Shown here piece by piece: positions 1-9,731 of a DNA stretch of 64,000 bases (position 1 is its first letter; the number at the start of each line of letters is the position of its first letter). Origin of the DNA: Deltaproteobacteria bacterium HGW-Deltaproteobacteria-8 (GTDB lineage: Bacteria > Desulfobacterota > Desulfovibrionia > Desulfovibrionales > Desulfovibrionaceae); assembly GCA_002840405.1 (NCBI GenBank), contig PHAR01000002.1:355460-419459 (forward strand), given 5' to 3'. The translations under genes and the position numbers were made by a program. The notes beneath the pieces were generated by a model, which searched no databases, was not told the origin of the DNA, and saw only the letters and a program-made list of their open reading frames with translations.

Positions 1-2649
1 GGCGTACTGGCCGAGCAGGAAGTGGATGTTGCCGATGTTGAGGTCGAGGTTGGCTGCGTTTTCCGGGTTCTGCTCGCGGCTGTTGAGGAAGCGGGCGCGC
101 TGGTAGGACTCCAGGGCCGCCTCAAGCCGTCCGCGTTCGCCGTGCACGGTCTCCAGCACCTCGTCGATGTAGCCCAGGGTCTGGTGGAAGTACTCCACCT
201 GCCCGTTCTTCTGGATGGCCCGGCGGATGAGGTCGCGCGCCTCCAGCAGCGGGGCCTTGCCGTCCAGGTAGGTCATGGTCAGGCCCAACGCGTAGAGCAG
301 GGTGGGGTCGCCGGGCTTGGCAACAAGCTTGGCCCGGTAGTCGGCCAAAGTGGCCGGGATGGTCTTCAGCGCGGCCGAGGCGCGGATCATGCCCCTGTGC
401 GCTGGCACGAAGTCCGGGTCGTCGCGCAAAAGCCCGGCGAAGATGGCCCGGGCCGACGGCACCTCGCCGATGCGCAGCAGGTAGTCTCCGGCTGCGGTGG
501 ACTTGCGCAGGTGCGCGGCTTTGGCCAGGCGGTAGAGGCGGTCCTCGTACGGGCGCGAGGCCATTTCGGTCTCGTAGAGGTCCAGCGCCTGGTGGAAGCG
601 CTCCTCGCGGTACAAAATCTCGGCCAGGGCCAAGCGCGCGGCGGCCACCTGCGTGGAGATTTGCGCAGAGGTCTGCGGCGTGTCCTGTGGCGAATTTTTG
701 GCCCCGTCCAGGGCCTGGCGGTAGGCGTCCTTGGCCTTGGACCACTCGTCGGCCGCGTAGTAGATGTCGCCCAGACGGTTCAGCGCGCCCAGGGAGAGCT
801 TGGGCAGTTTCATGCGGTTCTGGCCGGAGAGCAGCAACAGGGCCTGGGTCTGGTCCTCGGGCTTTGGCCCGGCGGCCTCGATTGTGCGGTCCAGCACGCG
901 CGACACGGCCAGGTCAGCCCAGGGGCCGTTTGCCGGGTAGTCCTGGATGACCCGGGCGTAGAGGGGCAGCACGGCCTGCACCTGGCCGATGCGGCCATAG
1001 GTCTCGGCCTTGAGGAACAGGGCCTCGGCAGTCTGCTCCGGTGCGGCCCCTTGCACGGCCAACTGGGCGTCCAGAATGCGCAGGGCCTCGCCCAGGGCCT
1101 TGGAGTCGCCGGCGCCGAGCAGGAGCCGGGCCTGTTCCAGGCGGGCCTGGGCCTGGACGCGGGCCTGTTCCTGTGACTTGGCGGGCTGGGCGATGAGCAC
1201 GGCGAGGCTCTTCAGGCCCTTCTGCAGCGCGGCCAGCCTGCCCTTGTCGTTCAAAGCCTGGCGGCTCTCGGCGGCAATGGTCAGCAACAGGGCGCGGATG
1301 CCCGCAAAGCCGGACTGCGGCTGGACGTTTAGGGCTGCAGCGGCATCAAAGGAGCGTCGCGCGGCCGCGTCCAGGCCGAGGGCCTCGTACTGGCGGCCCT
1401 GATTGAACAGGGCCTGGGCCGCGATGGCTTTGTCGGCGTCTGAACCGCTGATTCCGGCGGCGCGCGCGGCCTTGTCCAGGGCCAGAATGACCAGGTGCCG
1501 CTCCACGGGCAGCTGGCTGCTCAGGGTCTCGGCCAGTGCCAGCAGCTCCCCCGCGCTCTTGTCCGGGATCTCGCCCTCGGGCGGCAGGCTCCAGATGTTG
1601 GCCGGGCCACTGCTTCCGGCGTTGCGCGCGGCGATGGAGTAGAGCTTGCCCGCAGCCATGAGCGGCGAGAGGTCCGCGCCCTGGGCCGAAGTCAGCGGCT
1701 CGGCCCGTCCACCTTGGACCGGCGCGCGGGCGATGACGGTCTGGATGCCGCCCTGGCCCGAGAACTGGCCCGATGCCACGCCGAAGGCCGGGGCCGTGGT
1801 GAAGAGCAGGGCCGCGCCGTCCGTGGTGAAGCGCGGGTACGCCTGGGGCAGGGCGTCGGGCGTGAGTTTCCTGGGCTCGCCGTCAGTCCCTCCGGCTGAC
1901 AGAGCCATGACAAAGATGGAGCTGACGCCCGTGCGCAGGGACACGAAGGCCAGCCTGCGGCCATCGGGCGAGAGCGTCGGGTGAGCGGCGTCGCCCTTGG
2001 TCTCGATGACGCGCGGCGCGGCCTTGGGGCTCCCCAGGTCCAGGGCCACGATGTGCCGGACCGGCTCGCCCTCGGCGCGCTGCTGGAAGTACAAGACCTT
2101 GCCGTCCGGGCTGAAGCAGGGCGCGGCGTCCTCGGTGTCGCGGCCGGTGAGCTTCCGCGCCTGGGCCTTTGGGTCGGTCAGGTCGAGGAGAAAGATATCG
2201 CCCTTGACGTCGTCCTCCGCGCCCACAAAGGCGATGCGGCGGCCGTCGGGCGAGAGGGCCGGGGATTGGCGGTCGGCCAGGGCCGAGGCCAAGCGCCGGG
2301 GCAGCACGCTGAGTTCGTTGTCCAGGCTGCGCAGCCAGAGTTCGGCGTAGCCGTCGCCCTGGCGCGTGTAGGCCAGCCACTTGCCGTCCGGGGTGATGTC
2401 CATGTGCAGCACGTTGCCGGTCTCGAAGCTGACCTGCACGGGCTGGTTGACCTCCAGACGGCGCGGCGCCACGCGTATGGCCGGGGCGCGCAACGCCTCC
2501 TCGGCAATGGCTTTGGCCGACTTGGTTTCCGAAGCCGCAAGTGTCGCAGGAGCGGCTGGCGCACCTGCCAAAAGTGGACTCGGCCAGGGCAGCAGGGCCA
2601 GCGCCAGGGCCGCCCCCGCCAGGAGATGTCGGGAGGGGCGCGCGTTCAT
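1..2649 (-). CDS. Periplasmic TolB-like beta-propeller / TPR protein, 3' end beyond the window
   Basis: The frame is open from an ATG at 2649 to the left edge, so at least 883 residues are present and the C-terminus is missing. A signal peptide fills about residues 1-30 (basic start, Leu/Ala-rich core). Residues ~75-260 carry at least four PD40/TolB-type blades with SPDG or TPDG followed by a hydrophobic strand (SPDGRRIAF, SPDGKVLYF, SPDGRRLAF). The rest is mostly helical with TPR-like pairs; the last visible stretch (AANLDLNIGNIHFLLGQ) fits a TPR helix. The start overlaps the stop of the upstream lipoprotein gene in ATGA, implying translational coupling. Propeller plus TPR proteins usually scaffold envelope complexes. 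The substrate is unknown; a link to the YdbH/YdbL pair is inferred from gene order only. Confidence 0.8.
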   Translation of the reverse strand, partial: MNARPSRHLLAGAALALALLPWPSPLLAGAPAAPATLAASETKSAKAIAEEALRAPAIRVAPRRLEVNQPVQVSFETGNVLHMDITPDGKWLAYTRQGDGYAELWLRSLDNELSVLPRRLASALADRQSPALSPDGRRIAFVGAEDDVKGDIFLLDLTDPKAQARKLTGRDTEDAAPCFSPDGKVLYFQQRAEGEPVRHIVALDLGSPKAAPRVIETKGDAAHPTLSPDGRRLAFVSLRTGVSSIFVMALSAGGTDGEPRKLTPDALPQAYPRFTTDGAALLFTTAPAFGVASGQFSGQGGIQTVIARAPVQGGRAEPLTSAQGADLSPLMAAGKLYSIAARNAGSSGPANIWSLPPEGEIPDKSAGELLALAETLSSQLPVERHLVILALDKAARAAGISGSDADKAIAAQALFNQGRQYEALGLDAAARRSFDAAAALNVQPQSGFAGIRALLLTIAAESRQALNDKGRLAALQKGLKSLAVLIAQPAKSQEQARVQAQARLEQARLLLGAGDSKALGEALRILDAQLAVQGAAPEQTAEALFLKAETYGRIGQVQAVLPLYARVIQDYPANGPWADLAVSRVLDRTIEAAGPKPEDQTQALLLLSGQNRMKLPKLSLGALNRLGDIYYAADEWSKAKDAYRQALDGAKNSPQDTPQTSAQISTQVAAARLALAEILYREERFHQALDLYETEMASRPYEDRLYRLAKAAHLRKSTAAGDYLLRIGEVPSARAIFAGLLRDDPDFVPAHRGMIRASAALKTIPATLADYRAKLVAKPGDPTLLYALGLTMTYLDGKAPLLEARDLIRRAIQKNGQVEYFHQTLGYIDEVLETVHGERGRLEAALESYQRARFLNSREQNPENAANLDLNIGNIHFLLGQYA

Positions 2650-3230
2650 TTCTTCACCGTCCATGTCCCGTTGGTGGCCTGCAACTTTTCACCTGGTTTG
2701 GCGGTGTCTTCGGCGAGCTTGGCGAACACGGCGCGCACCTTGGGCAGGTCGGCCGGGGTGAGGGAGGCGTTGGTATCGATGGCCCGGCGCATGATGGTGT
2801 TCCGGGCGCGGTTGACCTCGGCCAGCACGGCGTCGAACTCCTGCTGGCGGTAGCGCGCGGCAAAGTCCTTCAGGTCGTCCGGGGCGTGGTCGCGCGTGAG
2901 CGGGAAGGCCTTGAGCAGGCCCTGGTTGTCCTCGCCCACCCAGCCCAGGCGCTTGAAGGCGTCCACGTCGTCGGCATGGAAGCTGGTGACCTGCATGGCG
3001 CTGATGGCGTCCTGCTGCTCGCCGCTCTTGCGCGGCGGGGTCTGAATGCGCCCGAGGGGGTCCACACCGCGCACCGAGGCCACGAGCAGCGTCTCCTCGG
3101 ACAGGGAGTTGTAGGAGCCCAGGATCTGGTTCTCCAGCGAGGTGCGCTCGCTGGCCACGTTGACCTTGACCTCGGCCAGGGTGCAGCCGGACAGAACAAC
3201 AAGGGCGGCAGCCAGGATCAGTCGTTTCAT
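2646..3230 (-). CDS. ydbL: YdbL-family (DUF1318) lipoprotein with extra N-terminal part
   Basis: The 194-residue product has a lipoprotein signal with lipobox LSGC (Cys at ~16). The C-terminal ~95 residues match the YdbL/DUF1318 pattern: GxVGE followed by G, an LxxVNxARN helix, then a KPGEKLQATNGTWTVKK tail. E. coli YdbL is a smaller soluble periplasmic protein, and a separate lipoprotein, YnbE, sits between YdbH and YdbL. Here no ynbE gene exists: this gene overlaps both neighbours by 4 nt (ATGA), and the lipid anchor is on the YdbL-type protein. In E. coli YnbE and YdbL assist the YdbH bridge for phospholipid traffic to the outer membrane. That this protein covers both roles is an inference. 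The family call is fairly sure. Confidence 0.75.
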   Translation of the reverse strand: MKRLILAAALVVLSGCTLAEVKVNVASERTSLENQILGSYNSLSEETLLVASVRGVDPLGRIQTPPRKSGEQQDAISAMQVTSFHADDVDAFKRLGWVGEDNQGLLKAFPLTRDHAPDDLKDFAARYRQQEFDAVLAEVNRARNTIMRRAIDTNASLTPADLPKVRAVFAKLAEDTAKPGEKLQATNGTWTVKK

Positions 3231-6200
3231 GGGGTGACTCCTTCTTGGGCGGTGGTTCCGATGACCTTGAGCCTGCCAGGAGGGCCTGCCGGATCGCGGC
3301 AGATGCCACCGGCCGAGGCGGCGTCAAGGATGGTGCCGAGGGCCTGGACCGGTGCCAGGGCCTTGGTCAGTTGTTTGCGGAGGGGCAGGTTGCCAACGGG
3401 CAGGCGGTCGATGCGCGGCAGGTCGAGCCGGAAGCCCTTGACCTCCAACTCGCCGGACAGGCTCAGGTTGCCATAGGCCAGTCCTAGGCGGACGAAGCGC
3501 GGGTAACCCACGTCCATGAGGCGGCGCTGCTGCACGATGGTCTCGTTCTGTTCGTCCGGGTCCAGGGCGTAGAGCATGCGCTCAAGGGTGCGTGGGCCGA
3601 TCTTGGTGATGTCCGCGCGCATCGACATGCGCTGGAGCAGGGCCTCAGGGTCAGGTGTGAGCGGCACGGACAGGCTCACGCGACCGGAGGTCTCGGCCTG
3701 GCTGCCCAGGTCCTTGGAGGCCTTGTCCGGGAACAGGCGCGTGGGGTCGATGTCGGTGAAGGCGAGGTCGGCCTCAAGGCTGTAGCTGCCGCGCCCCCCC
3801 TTGATGACCGTGCTGCCCTGGATGTTCCCGCCGAGCAGTCCGGCCCGGTAGGAGCGCAGGGCCGGGAGCGGGCCGCTGGTGTCCAGGCGCAGCAACACGT
3901 CGTGCAGGGAGAGCGGCAGCGCGCCGGACTTGAGCTTCAGCTGGCTGAAGCCCAGGCTGCCGCCGCCGCTTTGAAATTCGTGCAGGACGGTGCGGGCGAA
4001 ATCGTTGCTGCCGCCACGGTTTGCGCTGGCCGTGGGGAATAGGTCGAAGACCTGCTCGGACAAGGGGGGCTGAACGTTGTTGGCGGCCGCGGCGCAGCGC
4101 AGGCCGGGCGACAGGGCGTAGCGTTTGTCCAGGCGCAGGGAGCTTACCAGGCCGCTGATGGACAGCTCCGGCCCCAGGCGCAGGTCCAGGCCCGGGCTGA
4201 GCAGCCGCGCGGACAGGGCCAGGCTGCGGCCGCCGGACAGCCTGGCGTCGAAACCGGCCTCCAGGCGGCCCTTGCCGGAAACGCCCTGGCCGGACTTGCC
4301 GGGCAGCGCCTGGAGTCCAGTCTTGAGGCCCATCGTGATGTCGGCGCCAAGGGTTCCGTCCACATGCTCGAGAATGGCTGCCAGACGGTCCTGATCGTGG
4401 TCCAGCACCTGATCCAGGCGGTCCAGGGTCAGGCGCAGGTTCTGGTCCAGCTCCAAGCCGTCCAGGTGCAGCACTTCCGTGACCTGCACCGAACGCAGGT
4501 CCTGCTGGGCCGCGTTGAGGGTCAGCAGGCCGCGCAGGGGCTTGGTCAGGCGGCCTGTGCCCGGCAGTTCGCTGAGCGGTCCAAAGGTCAGGGAGCCGCT
4601 GAGGCTTGATTCGCGCAGTCCCGCCGTGCTGGTCATGCGCAGGGGCTTGGGCGTGGTCAGCCCACGCAGGCGGAGCGTCTCCGCTGGTCCTCCCTTGCTG
4701 GCCAACGGCCAGTCCAGAGACACCTCCGAGAGCTTCAGCACAGCCTCAAGCTCCTTGAGGAAACCCAGGCGGGCAAGTTTTTGCGAGAGCCTCTCAGGCT
4801 TGGGAGTGGGGGCCTGCTTCTGCGGCAGGTCGGCATTGAGCTTCCAGTCCAGGGCCACGCCGCCCGAGCCCTTGGCCTTGGGCGGGAGCAGGGGGGCAGC
4901 CAGGGCCAGCAGTTTCTGCACGTCCAGGGTCAGGCCGCCGCTGCTTTGCACGGCGCTGCCGCCAAGGCTTCCGGTGGCCTGGCAGCGCAACGCCGGGCCG
5001 ACATCCAGGCTGAGCTTGGCGTCAGAGACCTTGGCGATACCCACCGGCGAGCCGCTCAGGCGGATGTCCGGAGCCGTGAGGCGCAGGGTGACCGGAGCCT
5101 CCACCGGACGCTTGCCGGGCTGGGGCACGCGCACAAGCGGGATGTCCAGGACCAGGTTGTCCAGGCGGACCGTGGCGGTCTTTGTGGCCGGGAGGTCCGC
5201 GTGCAGTGACAGGCTGTGGGTCAGTGCGGGAATCTGTGCTTTGCTGGGCGCATCAAGCCCCTGGACCTCGCCCCCGGCCTCCAGGCTGACTGCGCCGAGG
5301 ACGCCGAACAGGGCGAGCGGGTCCTGGGCCAGGGCATCGATCTTGACGGCCAGGCGGGAGAGGATGGCGCGCTTCACCGTCAATGGGGACTTGCCTTGCA
5401 GGCGCAGCCCGTCGAGCTCCAGCACAGCGCTGGCGTCGAGCTGGCCTTGGCCGCTGCCGGGCAGCGTTGCCTGGGCCGAGTCCAGGCGCAGCGATGCCTT
5501 GGCCAGGCTTAGCCGTTCCGGACCGGAGGCGCGGGTGATGCCCTCGGCCTTGATGATCAGACCCTTGACGCTGGCCTCCAGGTGCGGCCTGGTCGCATCC
5601 GGTCCGGGCTTCTCCGGCAGCGTGGCCTGAAACCCGATGTCCTCGGCGTCGACCGTGCCCGAGCGGATGCCCAGGCCAGGGGGCAGCAGTCCGCGCGTGA
5701 CGGCCAGAAGCTCGTTGAGTTGCAGTTGCAGGGGCCGGATGTTCAGCGAAATTCTAGTCAAGCCCTGGTTCAGACCCGTAATCTCTCCCTGCCAGTCTGC
5801 GGTGCTCTTGTTCAGCAGGCGGAGCTTTCCCGGCAGGCGCACGGTCCCGGCCTTAAGGTCAAATCTGGCCTCTTGCAGCATGTTCAAGTTCAGCGGGCCA
5901 ACGGCCTTTGCGCCCAGCGGGCCGCCAGCAGCTCGCAGGGAGTCGGCAAAGGCCACCAGCCCCAGGTCCAGGTGGTCCGGGTCGGGCTGGGCGAGTGTCA
6001 GCCCCAGGGCCACGGAGCCGGAGGATTCGGGCAGGGAGGTCCCGGCAAAAGGCTTCAGGAGCGTCGTCAGCTGCCGCAGATCCAGGCGCAGGTCTGTCTT
6101 GAAGCCTTTGGCCACGCTGCCCAGAGACGTCAGGTGCAGGCCTGGGGCCTCGGCCTCGGCCGTGAGCCGCGCCTGGGCCGGGGCCAGCAGCCCGGCGGCG

Positions 6201-6961
6201 TCCACCAGGTCTTCGACCTTGGCCTGCAGCTTGAGCGGAGTCAGTTCCCTGCCGTCAAGCACGACCTTGAGTCCGGCGTCCAGGCTGGCCGGCCCGCTGG
6301 CGAGGCCGGGCACGTTCAGGCGCAAAACCACGTCGCGCAGGTCGACTTGGTGCTCGACGACGTGACTCGGATCGGCTTGTCTCTGATCCAGGGCGTTGCC
6401 GCTGGCGGGCAGGATCAGGCGCACGGCGATGTCCAAGAGGTCCATGGAGACATGCGCGTCGCCGCTCCTGGGGGTGGCCTTGAGGCCCTGGCGCAGGGCG
6501 GCGAGGCCGTCCTTGAGCCGGGTGGGCAGCGGTATCGCGAGAGGCGCGGCAGGGGGCTTGTCTGGGGGTGCCAGGCGCTTGCGCAGGCGCAGGCCGGTCA
6601 ACTGCACGTTCAGGCGCAGGTCGCGGCGCAGGGCCGGCAGGATGTCGATGCCGACGTGCAGGCGCTCCAGGGTGCAGAGGAAGGATTCGTCGTCCAGGCC
6701 ACCGCGCCCCACGCGCAGCCCTTCGACGCGCAGGCCGTCGGACCAGCTGAAGGACAGCAGGCGCAGCGAGGCGGGCTTGTCCGTGGCCGAGGCCAGGCCC
6801 TGTTCAACATTGGTGCGTGCCCAGTCAGAGGAAACCACGAGGGGAACGGCCAGGATGGTTACCGAGAGCAGCAGGAGCGCGGCGGCAAACCCCAGCAGTG
6901 ATCGGCGCACCCATGTGCGTTGAAGGAATAATTTCGTCGGCTCCGGCCTGGGTTCGGACAT
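3227..6961 (-). CDS. ydbH: YdbH-like AsmA-superfamily intermembrane bridge protein
   Basis: The 1244-residue product has a short cytoplasmic N-terminus, one membrane helix at ~19-43 and a long periplasmic beta-rich region of repeated amphipathic strands, as in AsmA/YdbH/TamB bridges. The last ~250 residues ([44 protein letters not shown]) resemble the YdbH C-terminal domain. YdbH is known to span from inner to outer membrane and act redundantly with TamB and YhdP in phospholipid transport. It is longer than E. coli YdbH (about 880 residues). I chose the ATG at 6961 because GGAG lies 5 nt upstream; a TTG further up at 7018 has no ribosome site. The stop overlaps the lipoprotein start by 4 nt. 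Its identity as YdbH rather than another AsmA relative rests largely on the ydbL neighbour. Confidence 0.75.
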   Translation of the reverse strand: MSEPRPEPTKLFLQRTWVRRSLLGFAAALLLLSVTILAVPLVVSSDWARTNVEQGLASATDKPASLRLLSFSWSDGLRVEGLRVGRGGLDDESFLCTLERLHVGIDILPALRRDLRLNVQLTGLRLRKRLAPPDKPPAAPLAIPLPTRLKDGLAALRQGLKATPRSGDAHVSMDLLDIAVRLILPASGNALDQRQADPSHVVEHQVDLRDVVLRLNVPGLASGPASLDAGLKVVLDGRELTPLKLQAKVEDLVDAAGLLAPAQARLTAEAEAPGLHLTSLGSVAKGFKTDLRLDLRQLTTLLKPFAGTSLPESSGSVALGLTLAQPDPDHLDLGLVAFADSLRAAGGPLGAKAVGPLNLNMLQEARFDLKAGTVRLPGKLRLLNKSTADWQGEITGLNQGLTRISLNIRPLQLQLNELLAVTRGLLPPGLGIRSGTVDAEDIGFQATLPEKPGPDATRPHLEASVKGLIIKAEGITRASGPERLSLAKASLRLDSAQATLPGSGQGQLDASAVLELDGLRLQGKSPLTVKRAILSRLAVKIDALAQDPLALFGVLGAVSLEAGGEVQGLDAPSKAQIPALTHSLSLHADLPATKTATVRLDNLVLDIPLVRVPQPGKRPVEAPVTLRLTAPDIRLSGSPVGIAKVSDAKLSLDVGPALRCQATGSLGGSAVQSSGGLTLDVQKLLALAAPLLPPKAKGSGGVALDWKLNADLPQKQAPTPKPERLSQKLARLGFLKELEAVLKLSEVSLDWPLASKGGPAETLRLRGLTTPKPLRMTSTAGLRESSLSGSLTFGPLSELPGTGRLTKPLRGLLTLNAAQQDLRSVQVTEVLHLDGLELDQNLRLTLDRLDQVLDHDQDRLAAILEHVDGTLGADITMGLKTGLQALPGKSGQGVSGKGRLEAGFDARLSGGRSLALSARLLSPGLDLRLGPELSISGLVSSLRLDKRYALSPGLRCAAAANNVQPPLSEQVFDLFPTASANRGGSNDFARTVLHEFQSGGGSLGFSQLKLKSGALPLSLHDVLLRLDTSGPLPALRSYRAGLLGGNIQGSTVIKGGRGSYSLEADLAFTDIDPTRLFPDKASKDLGSQAETSGRVSLSVPLTPDPEALLQRMSMRADITKIGPRTLERMLYALDPDEQNETIVQQRRLMDVGYPRFVRLGLAYGNLSLSGELEVKGFRLDLPRIDRLPVGNLPLRKQLTKALAPVQALGTILDAASAGGICRDPAGPPGRLKVIGTTAQEGVTP

Positions 6962-7096
6962 CAAGGCTCCGTTCTGTCCGCATGCGCGGCTCGGTCTCTC
7001 ACGCGTGGCAACGGACAAGCTGATTCAACAGGCATTTTGCAAGAACCACACTGCGGTTGCAACATAATAATCGGCAGACACAAACTGGTCCATGAT

Positions 7097-7125
7097 TTGC
7101 TTATGGCTCTACCACTTGTTTATAG
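7097..7125 (+). promoter_or_regulatory. Possible sigma-70 promoter of the chemoreceptor gene
   Basis: TTGCTT, a 17-bp spacer and TTATAG lie just upstream of the AAGGAG ribosome site at 7131. The leader would be only about 10 nt before the ribosome site. The surrounding DNA is AT-richer than the genes. I saw no sigma-28 match here. Confidence 0.35.
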
Positions 7126-7141
7126 AACAGAAGGAGCAGCC

Positions 7142-8908
7142 ATGGTCATCAGTGTCCGTTTGAAGTTTGCTATTTCAATTGTTATCGGTGTGTTAACATG
7201 TGTCTGCGGTTTGTTGCTCCTGGCCGCGCCCACTCGTGGAGATTTGGCCACCCAGGCGCTGTCCTTGACATTTTTGCAAGGTCTCGTGGTCGATGGCAGC
7301 CCTTATCTAGGTGTTCTGCTTCTTGCTGCGGGGCTGGCGCTCTCCTGTGTTGTCTACGTATCAAGCCAGAATGATACCATTTTTTTTAAGTCGCTGCGCG
7401 CCAGGCTGGCGGCTTCGGTACAGTTGTCAGGGCTGACAAAAACGATGTCCACTGAAGACAGTTCTGTCATGTCGAGGCAGCTGCTGATGTCCGCCTTGGA
7501 TCAGCTGGAGACTGCCGCCAGCCTGGAAGCCGAGCTCCGCTCCAGTCTCGCCCGGCAGGAGCAGGCCACTCAGGCCGCCAGGGATGAGGCTCTGGTCATC
7601 CGCGAAAGCTCTGAGGCCTCCCGGCGTGACGGGCTGCTCTCTGCGGCGCGCACTTTGGGCGTGGCCATCGAGGGAATCCACGGGGCCAGCGAGAACCTGC
7701 GCGCCCTGTCGCAATCCGCCGGAAGCGGCGCCAAGGACCAGCAGCGGCTGGTGGCCGAGGCCGTGACGACCATTGACGGCCTGGACTCGGCCCTGGTGCA
7801 GATGCAGAACGGCTCGGACAGAACGGTGTTGCAGGCCCAGTCGGCCCGCGACCGCGCCCTGGGCGGGGCCAAGGTGGTGGACGAGACCGTGGAGTCCATT
7901 CGCCAGGTGGAGCGCAAGGCCGAGGATCTGGCCGAGGTGGTGCGCGACCTTGGCAGCCAGGCCAGAGACGTGGAGCGCATCATGGAGGTCATCAGCGACA
8001 TCGCCGACCAGACCAACCTGCTGGCGCTGAACGCAGCCATTGAGGCCGCGCGCGCTGGCGACGCCGGGCGAGGGTTTGCGGTGGTGGCCGACGAGGTTCG
8101 CAAGCTGGCCGAGAAGACCATGAACGCCACCCGTGAGGTGGCCAGCCGCATCGAAGGCATCCAGAACGGCGTGGACCGCACAGGCAAGGACATGGAGGAA
8201 ACCTCCCGGCGGGTCGACCAGGCCGTGACCCTGGCCCAGAGTTCCGGGGAGTCCCTGCGCGAGATCGTGGACCTGGCCGGGAGCACTGCCGCGCACATCC
8301 ACGAGATCGCCGAGGACACGCGCCGGCAGACCGAGACAGGTGAACGCGTCAGCCGCATCGTGCGCCAGGTCAGCAGCATCTCCGAGTCGAGCTTCGAGGG
8401 GGCGCAGAACTCGTCCCTGGCCGTGGACGTCCTGCTTGAGCGCGTGGTCGAGCTGGAAGCCATGAACGCCGTGTTCCAGCTCATCGGCGGCGGCAGCATC
8501 CAGAAGATCGTCGAGGGCATGGCTGGACAGGCGGCCGTGCGTTCCATGCGCCGCGACGACCAGGAGCTCGCCATGCGCGAGGCGCTCAAGCGCAACCCCT
8601 CGTTCGAACTGCTGTACATTACCGATGGCCGAGGCCGCCAGACGGTGTCCAACATCGGGCGCGGTCCGTCCGGCCTCAGCGCCGATGGCGGAGCCGTGGG
8701 CAAGGACTGGAGCACGCGGGCCTGGTTCCGCCAGCCGGTGGACATGCGCGGGACCGTGGTCTCGGAGGTGTATGTGTCCAGCGCCACCGGGGAGAACTGC
8801 ATCACCGTGTCCACGCCGCTCAGCACGGAATCCGGCGAGATCCTGGGCGTTCTGGCTGCGGACATCAACCTGGGCAAGGCCTCCTCCGCGCATTCCCGCG
8901 CCATCTGA
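7142..8908 (+). CDS. Methyl-accepting chemotaxis protein with C-terminal Cache-like sensor domain
   Basis: The 588-residue chemoreceptor has two membrane helices (~8-30 and ~54-76) with only a short periplasmic loop between them, so there is no periplasmic sensor. Coiled-coil methylation helices follow. The hairpin tip that contacts CheA and CheW is canonical ([20 protein letters not shown], then [18 protein letters not shown]). After the signalling helices, residues ~440-588 form a PDC/Cache-like domain ([54 protein letters not shown]). This puts the sensor in the cytoplasm, at the C-terminus. The start at 7142 has AAGGAG 5 nt upstream; an earlier in-frame ATG at 7037 lacks a ribosome site. 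A strong terminator follows. The ligand is unknown. Confidence 0.9.
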   Translation: MVISVRLKFAISIVIGVLTCVCGLLLLAAPTRGDLATQALSLTFLQGLVVDGSPYLGVLLLAAGLALSCVVYVSSQNDTIFFKSLRARLAASVQLSGLTKTMSTEDSSVMSRQLLMSALDQLETAASLEAELRSSLARQEQATQAARDEALVIRESSEASRRDGLLSAARTLGVAIEGIHGASENLRALSQSAGSGAKDQQRLVAEAVTTIDGLDSALVQMQNGSDRTVLQAQSARDRALGGAKVVDETVESIRQVERKAEDLAEVVRDLGSQARDVERIMEVISDIADQTNLLALNAAIEAARAGDAGRGFAVVADEVRKLAEKTMNATREVASRIEGIQNGVDRTGKDMEETSRRVDQAVTLAQSSGESLREIVDLAGSTAAHIHEIAEDTRRQTETGERVSRIVRQVSSISESSFEGAQNSSLAVDVLLERVVELEAMNAVFQLIGGGSIQKIVEGMAGQAAVRSMRRDDQELAMREALKRNPSFELLYITDGRGRQTVSNIGRGPSGLSADGGAVGKDWSTRAWFRQPVDMRGTVVSEVYVSSATGENCITVSTPLSTESGEILGVLAADINLGKASSAHSRAI

Positions 8909-8935
8909 CCTGGCTAACCAACGCGCACAAAAAAA

Positions 8936-8962
8936 GGCTCCGGCGAACCGGAGCCTTTTTTT
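8936..8962 (+). terminator. Intrinsic terminator between chemoreceptor and sodC-like gene
   Basis: An 8-bp GGCTCCGG/CCGGAGCC stem with a CGAA tetraloop is followed by seven T on the plus strand and preceded by a run of A. It can therefore end transcription of the chemoreceptor and of the convergent SodC-like gene. Confidence 0.9.
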
Positions 8963-8978
8963 GCGCCAGGCGATGACT

Positions 8979-9470
8979 CTACTGGGCCTTGATCACGCCG
9001 CAGGCTACGCCAGGGCCGGAATTCCCCGTGGGCTGGGTGGTGAAATCGTCAGGCCTGGCGTGGACGATGATGCTGCGGCCGAGGATGTTGCCAGGGCCGT
9101 ACTCCAGGCTGATTCCATCCATGAGCGCCGTGAACCGTGCGGTCCCATCGGACCCGGCCACGAGCATGGGCAGGTCGCCCGCGTGGTGGTCAGGCCTGGA
9201 CAGGTCGCCGTGGCGCTTTCCAAACGGGTTGAAGTGCCCGCCGGCCTTGGCGCAGTCGCCAATTTCGTGGATGTTGAGCCCGTGGGCGCCTGGGGCCAGG
9301 CCCGTCAGGTGGCCCTTGATGAGCACGCCTTCGCCCTGCTGGCTGAAGGTCATGGTCCCGGCGGCGGTATTGCCCCGGGTGGGCTTGAGCACGGCCTCCG
9401 CGCCGGGGTTCTTGAAGGCGCACGCCGAGAGGGAGAGCAGGATGATGGCAAGGAGTATGGATCGGCGCAT
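8979..9470 (-). CDS. sodC: Cu/Zn superoxide dismutase-family lipoprotein lacking one copper ligand
   Basis: The 163-residue product has a signal with lipobox LSAC (Cys ~17), so it is probably a membrane-anchored periplasmic lipoprotein. The SodC fold motifs are present: GGHFNPFGKRHG, HHAGDLP, SIIVHARPDD and the C-terminal GPGVACGVI. The first metal-binding motif reads HGLNIHEIGDC; family members read GFHxHE, so the first copper-ligand His is Asn (codon AAC). The zinc ligands (His, His, His, Asp), bridging His and remaining copper His appear intact. Activity as a superoxide dismutase is therefore uncertain; it could bind only zinc or act in copper handling. The start at 9470 has AGGAGG 4 nt upstream. 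It is monocistronic, between a terminator and tRNA-Arg. Confidence 0.85.
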   Translation of the reverse strand: MRRSILLAIILLSLSACAFKNPGAEAVLKPTRGNTAAGTMTFSQQGEGVLIKGHLTGLAPGAHGLNIHEIGDCAKAGGHFNPFGKRHGDLSRPDHHAGDLPMLVAGSDGTARFTALMDGISLEYGPGNILGRSIIVHARPDDFTTQPTGNSGPGVACGVIKAQ

Positions 9471-9567
9471 GGTTCCTCCTGTGTTCACTCCAGGGCGCGA
9501 GGGCAAGACGTCCTGTTCTGATTGCCTCTGTCGGCAGAACCGTCAAGCCATGCCGGGGAAATGAGAA

Positions 9568-9588
9568 AGGCCGCCTCTTGGGCGGCCT
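9568..9588 (-). terminator. Hairpin terminator downstream of tRNA-Arg
   Basis: Arms AGGCCGCC and GGCGGCCT with a 5-nt loop are followed on the minus strand by TTCTC. It lies just after the 3' end of tRNA-Arg and upstream of the sodC-like gene, so it should end tRNA transcription. Confidence 0.75.
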
Positions 9589-9593
9589 GAAAA

Positions 9594-9670
9594 TGGTGGG
9601 CAATGCGGGGCTCGAACCCACGACCTTTGGCTTCGGAGGCCAACGCTCTATCCACCTGAGCTAATTGCCC
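9594..9670 (-). tRNA. tRNA-Arg (anticodon CCG)
   Basis: The 77-nt cloverleaf has acceptor stem GGGCAAT/ATTGCCC, D-arm GCTC/GAGC, anticodon stem TTGGC/GCCAA with loop CTCCGAA giving anticodon CCG (reads CGG), a T-arm with TTCGAGC, and an encoded CCA end. It follows cheZ on the same strand and has its own likely promoter and a terminator hairpin. Confidence 0.95.
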
Positions 9671-9681
9671 GCGAGGGTGAA

Positions 9682-9710
9682 TGGCTACAGTGTTGGCCTG
9701 CAGCTGTCAA
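9682..9710 (-). promoter_or_regulatory. Likely promoter of tRNA-Arg
   Basis: A perfect TTGACA -35 box is 17 bp from a weak -10 (TAGCCA), ending about 11 bp before the tRNA 5' end. It lies between the cheZ stop and the tRNA. The -10 is poor, so the call is moderate. Confidence 0.5.
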
Positions 9711-9731
9711 GGCGAAAGGCGGCTTGAACTA

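Noticed and set aside
22..1176. 384-codon plus-strand frame at the left edge
   Set aside because: It is antisense to the propeller/TPR gene. Its Gly/Gln/Val/Leu-rich translation is typical of the shadow frames of high-GC genes, and no motif or ribosome site supports it.
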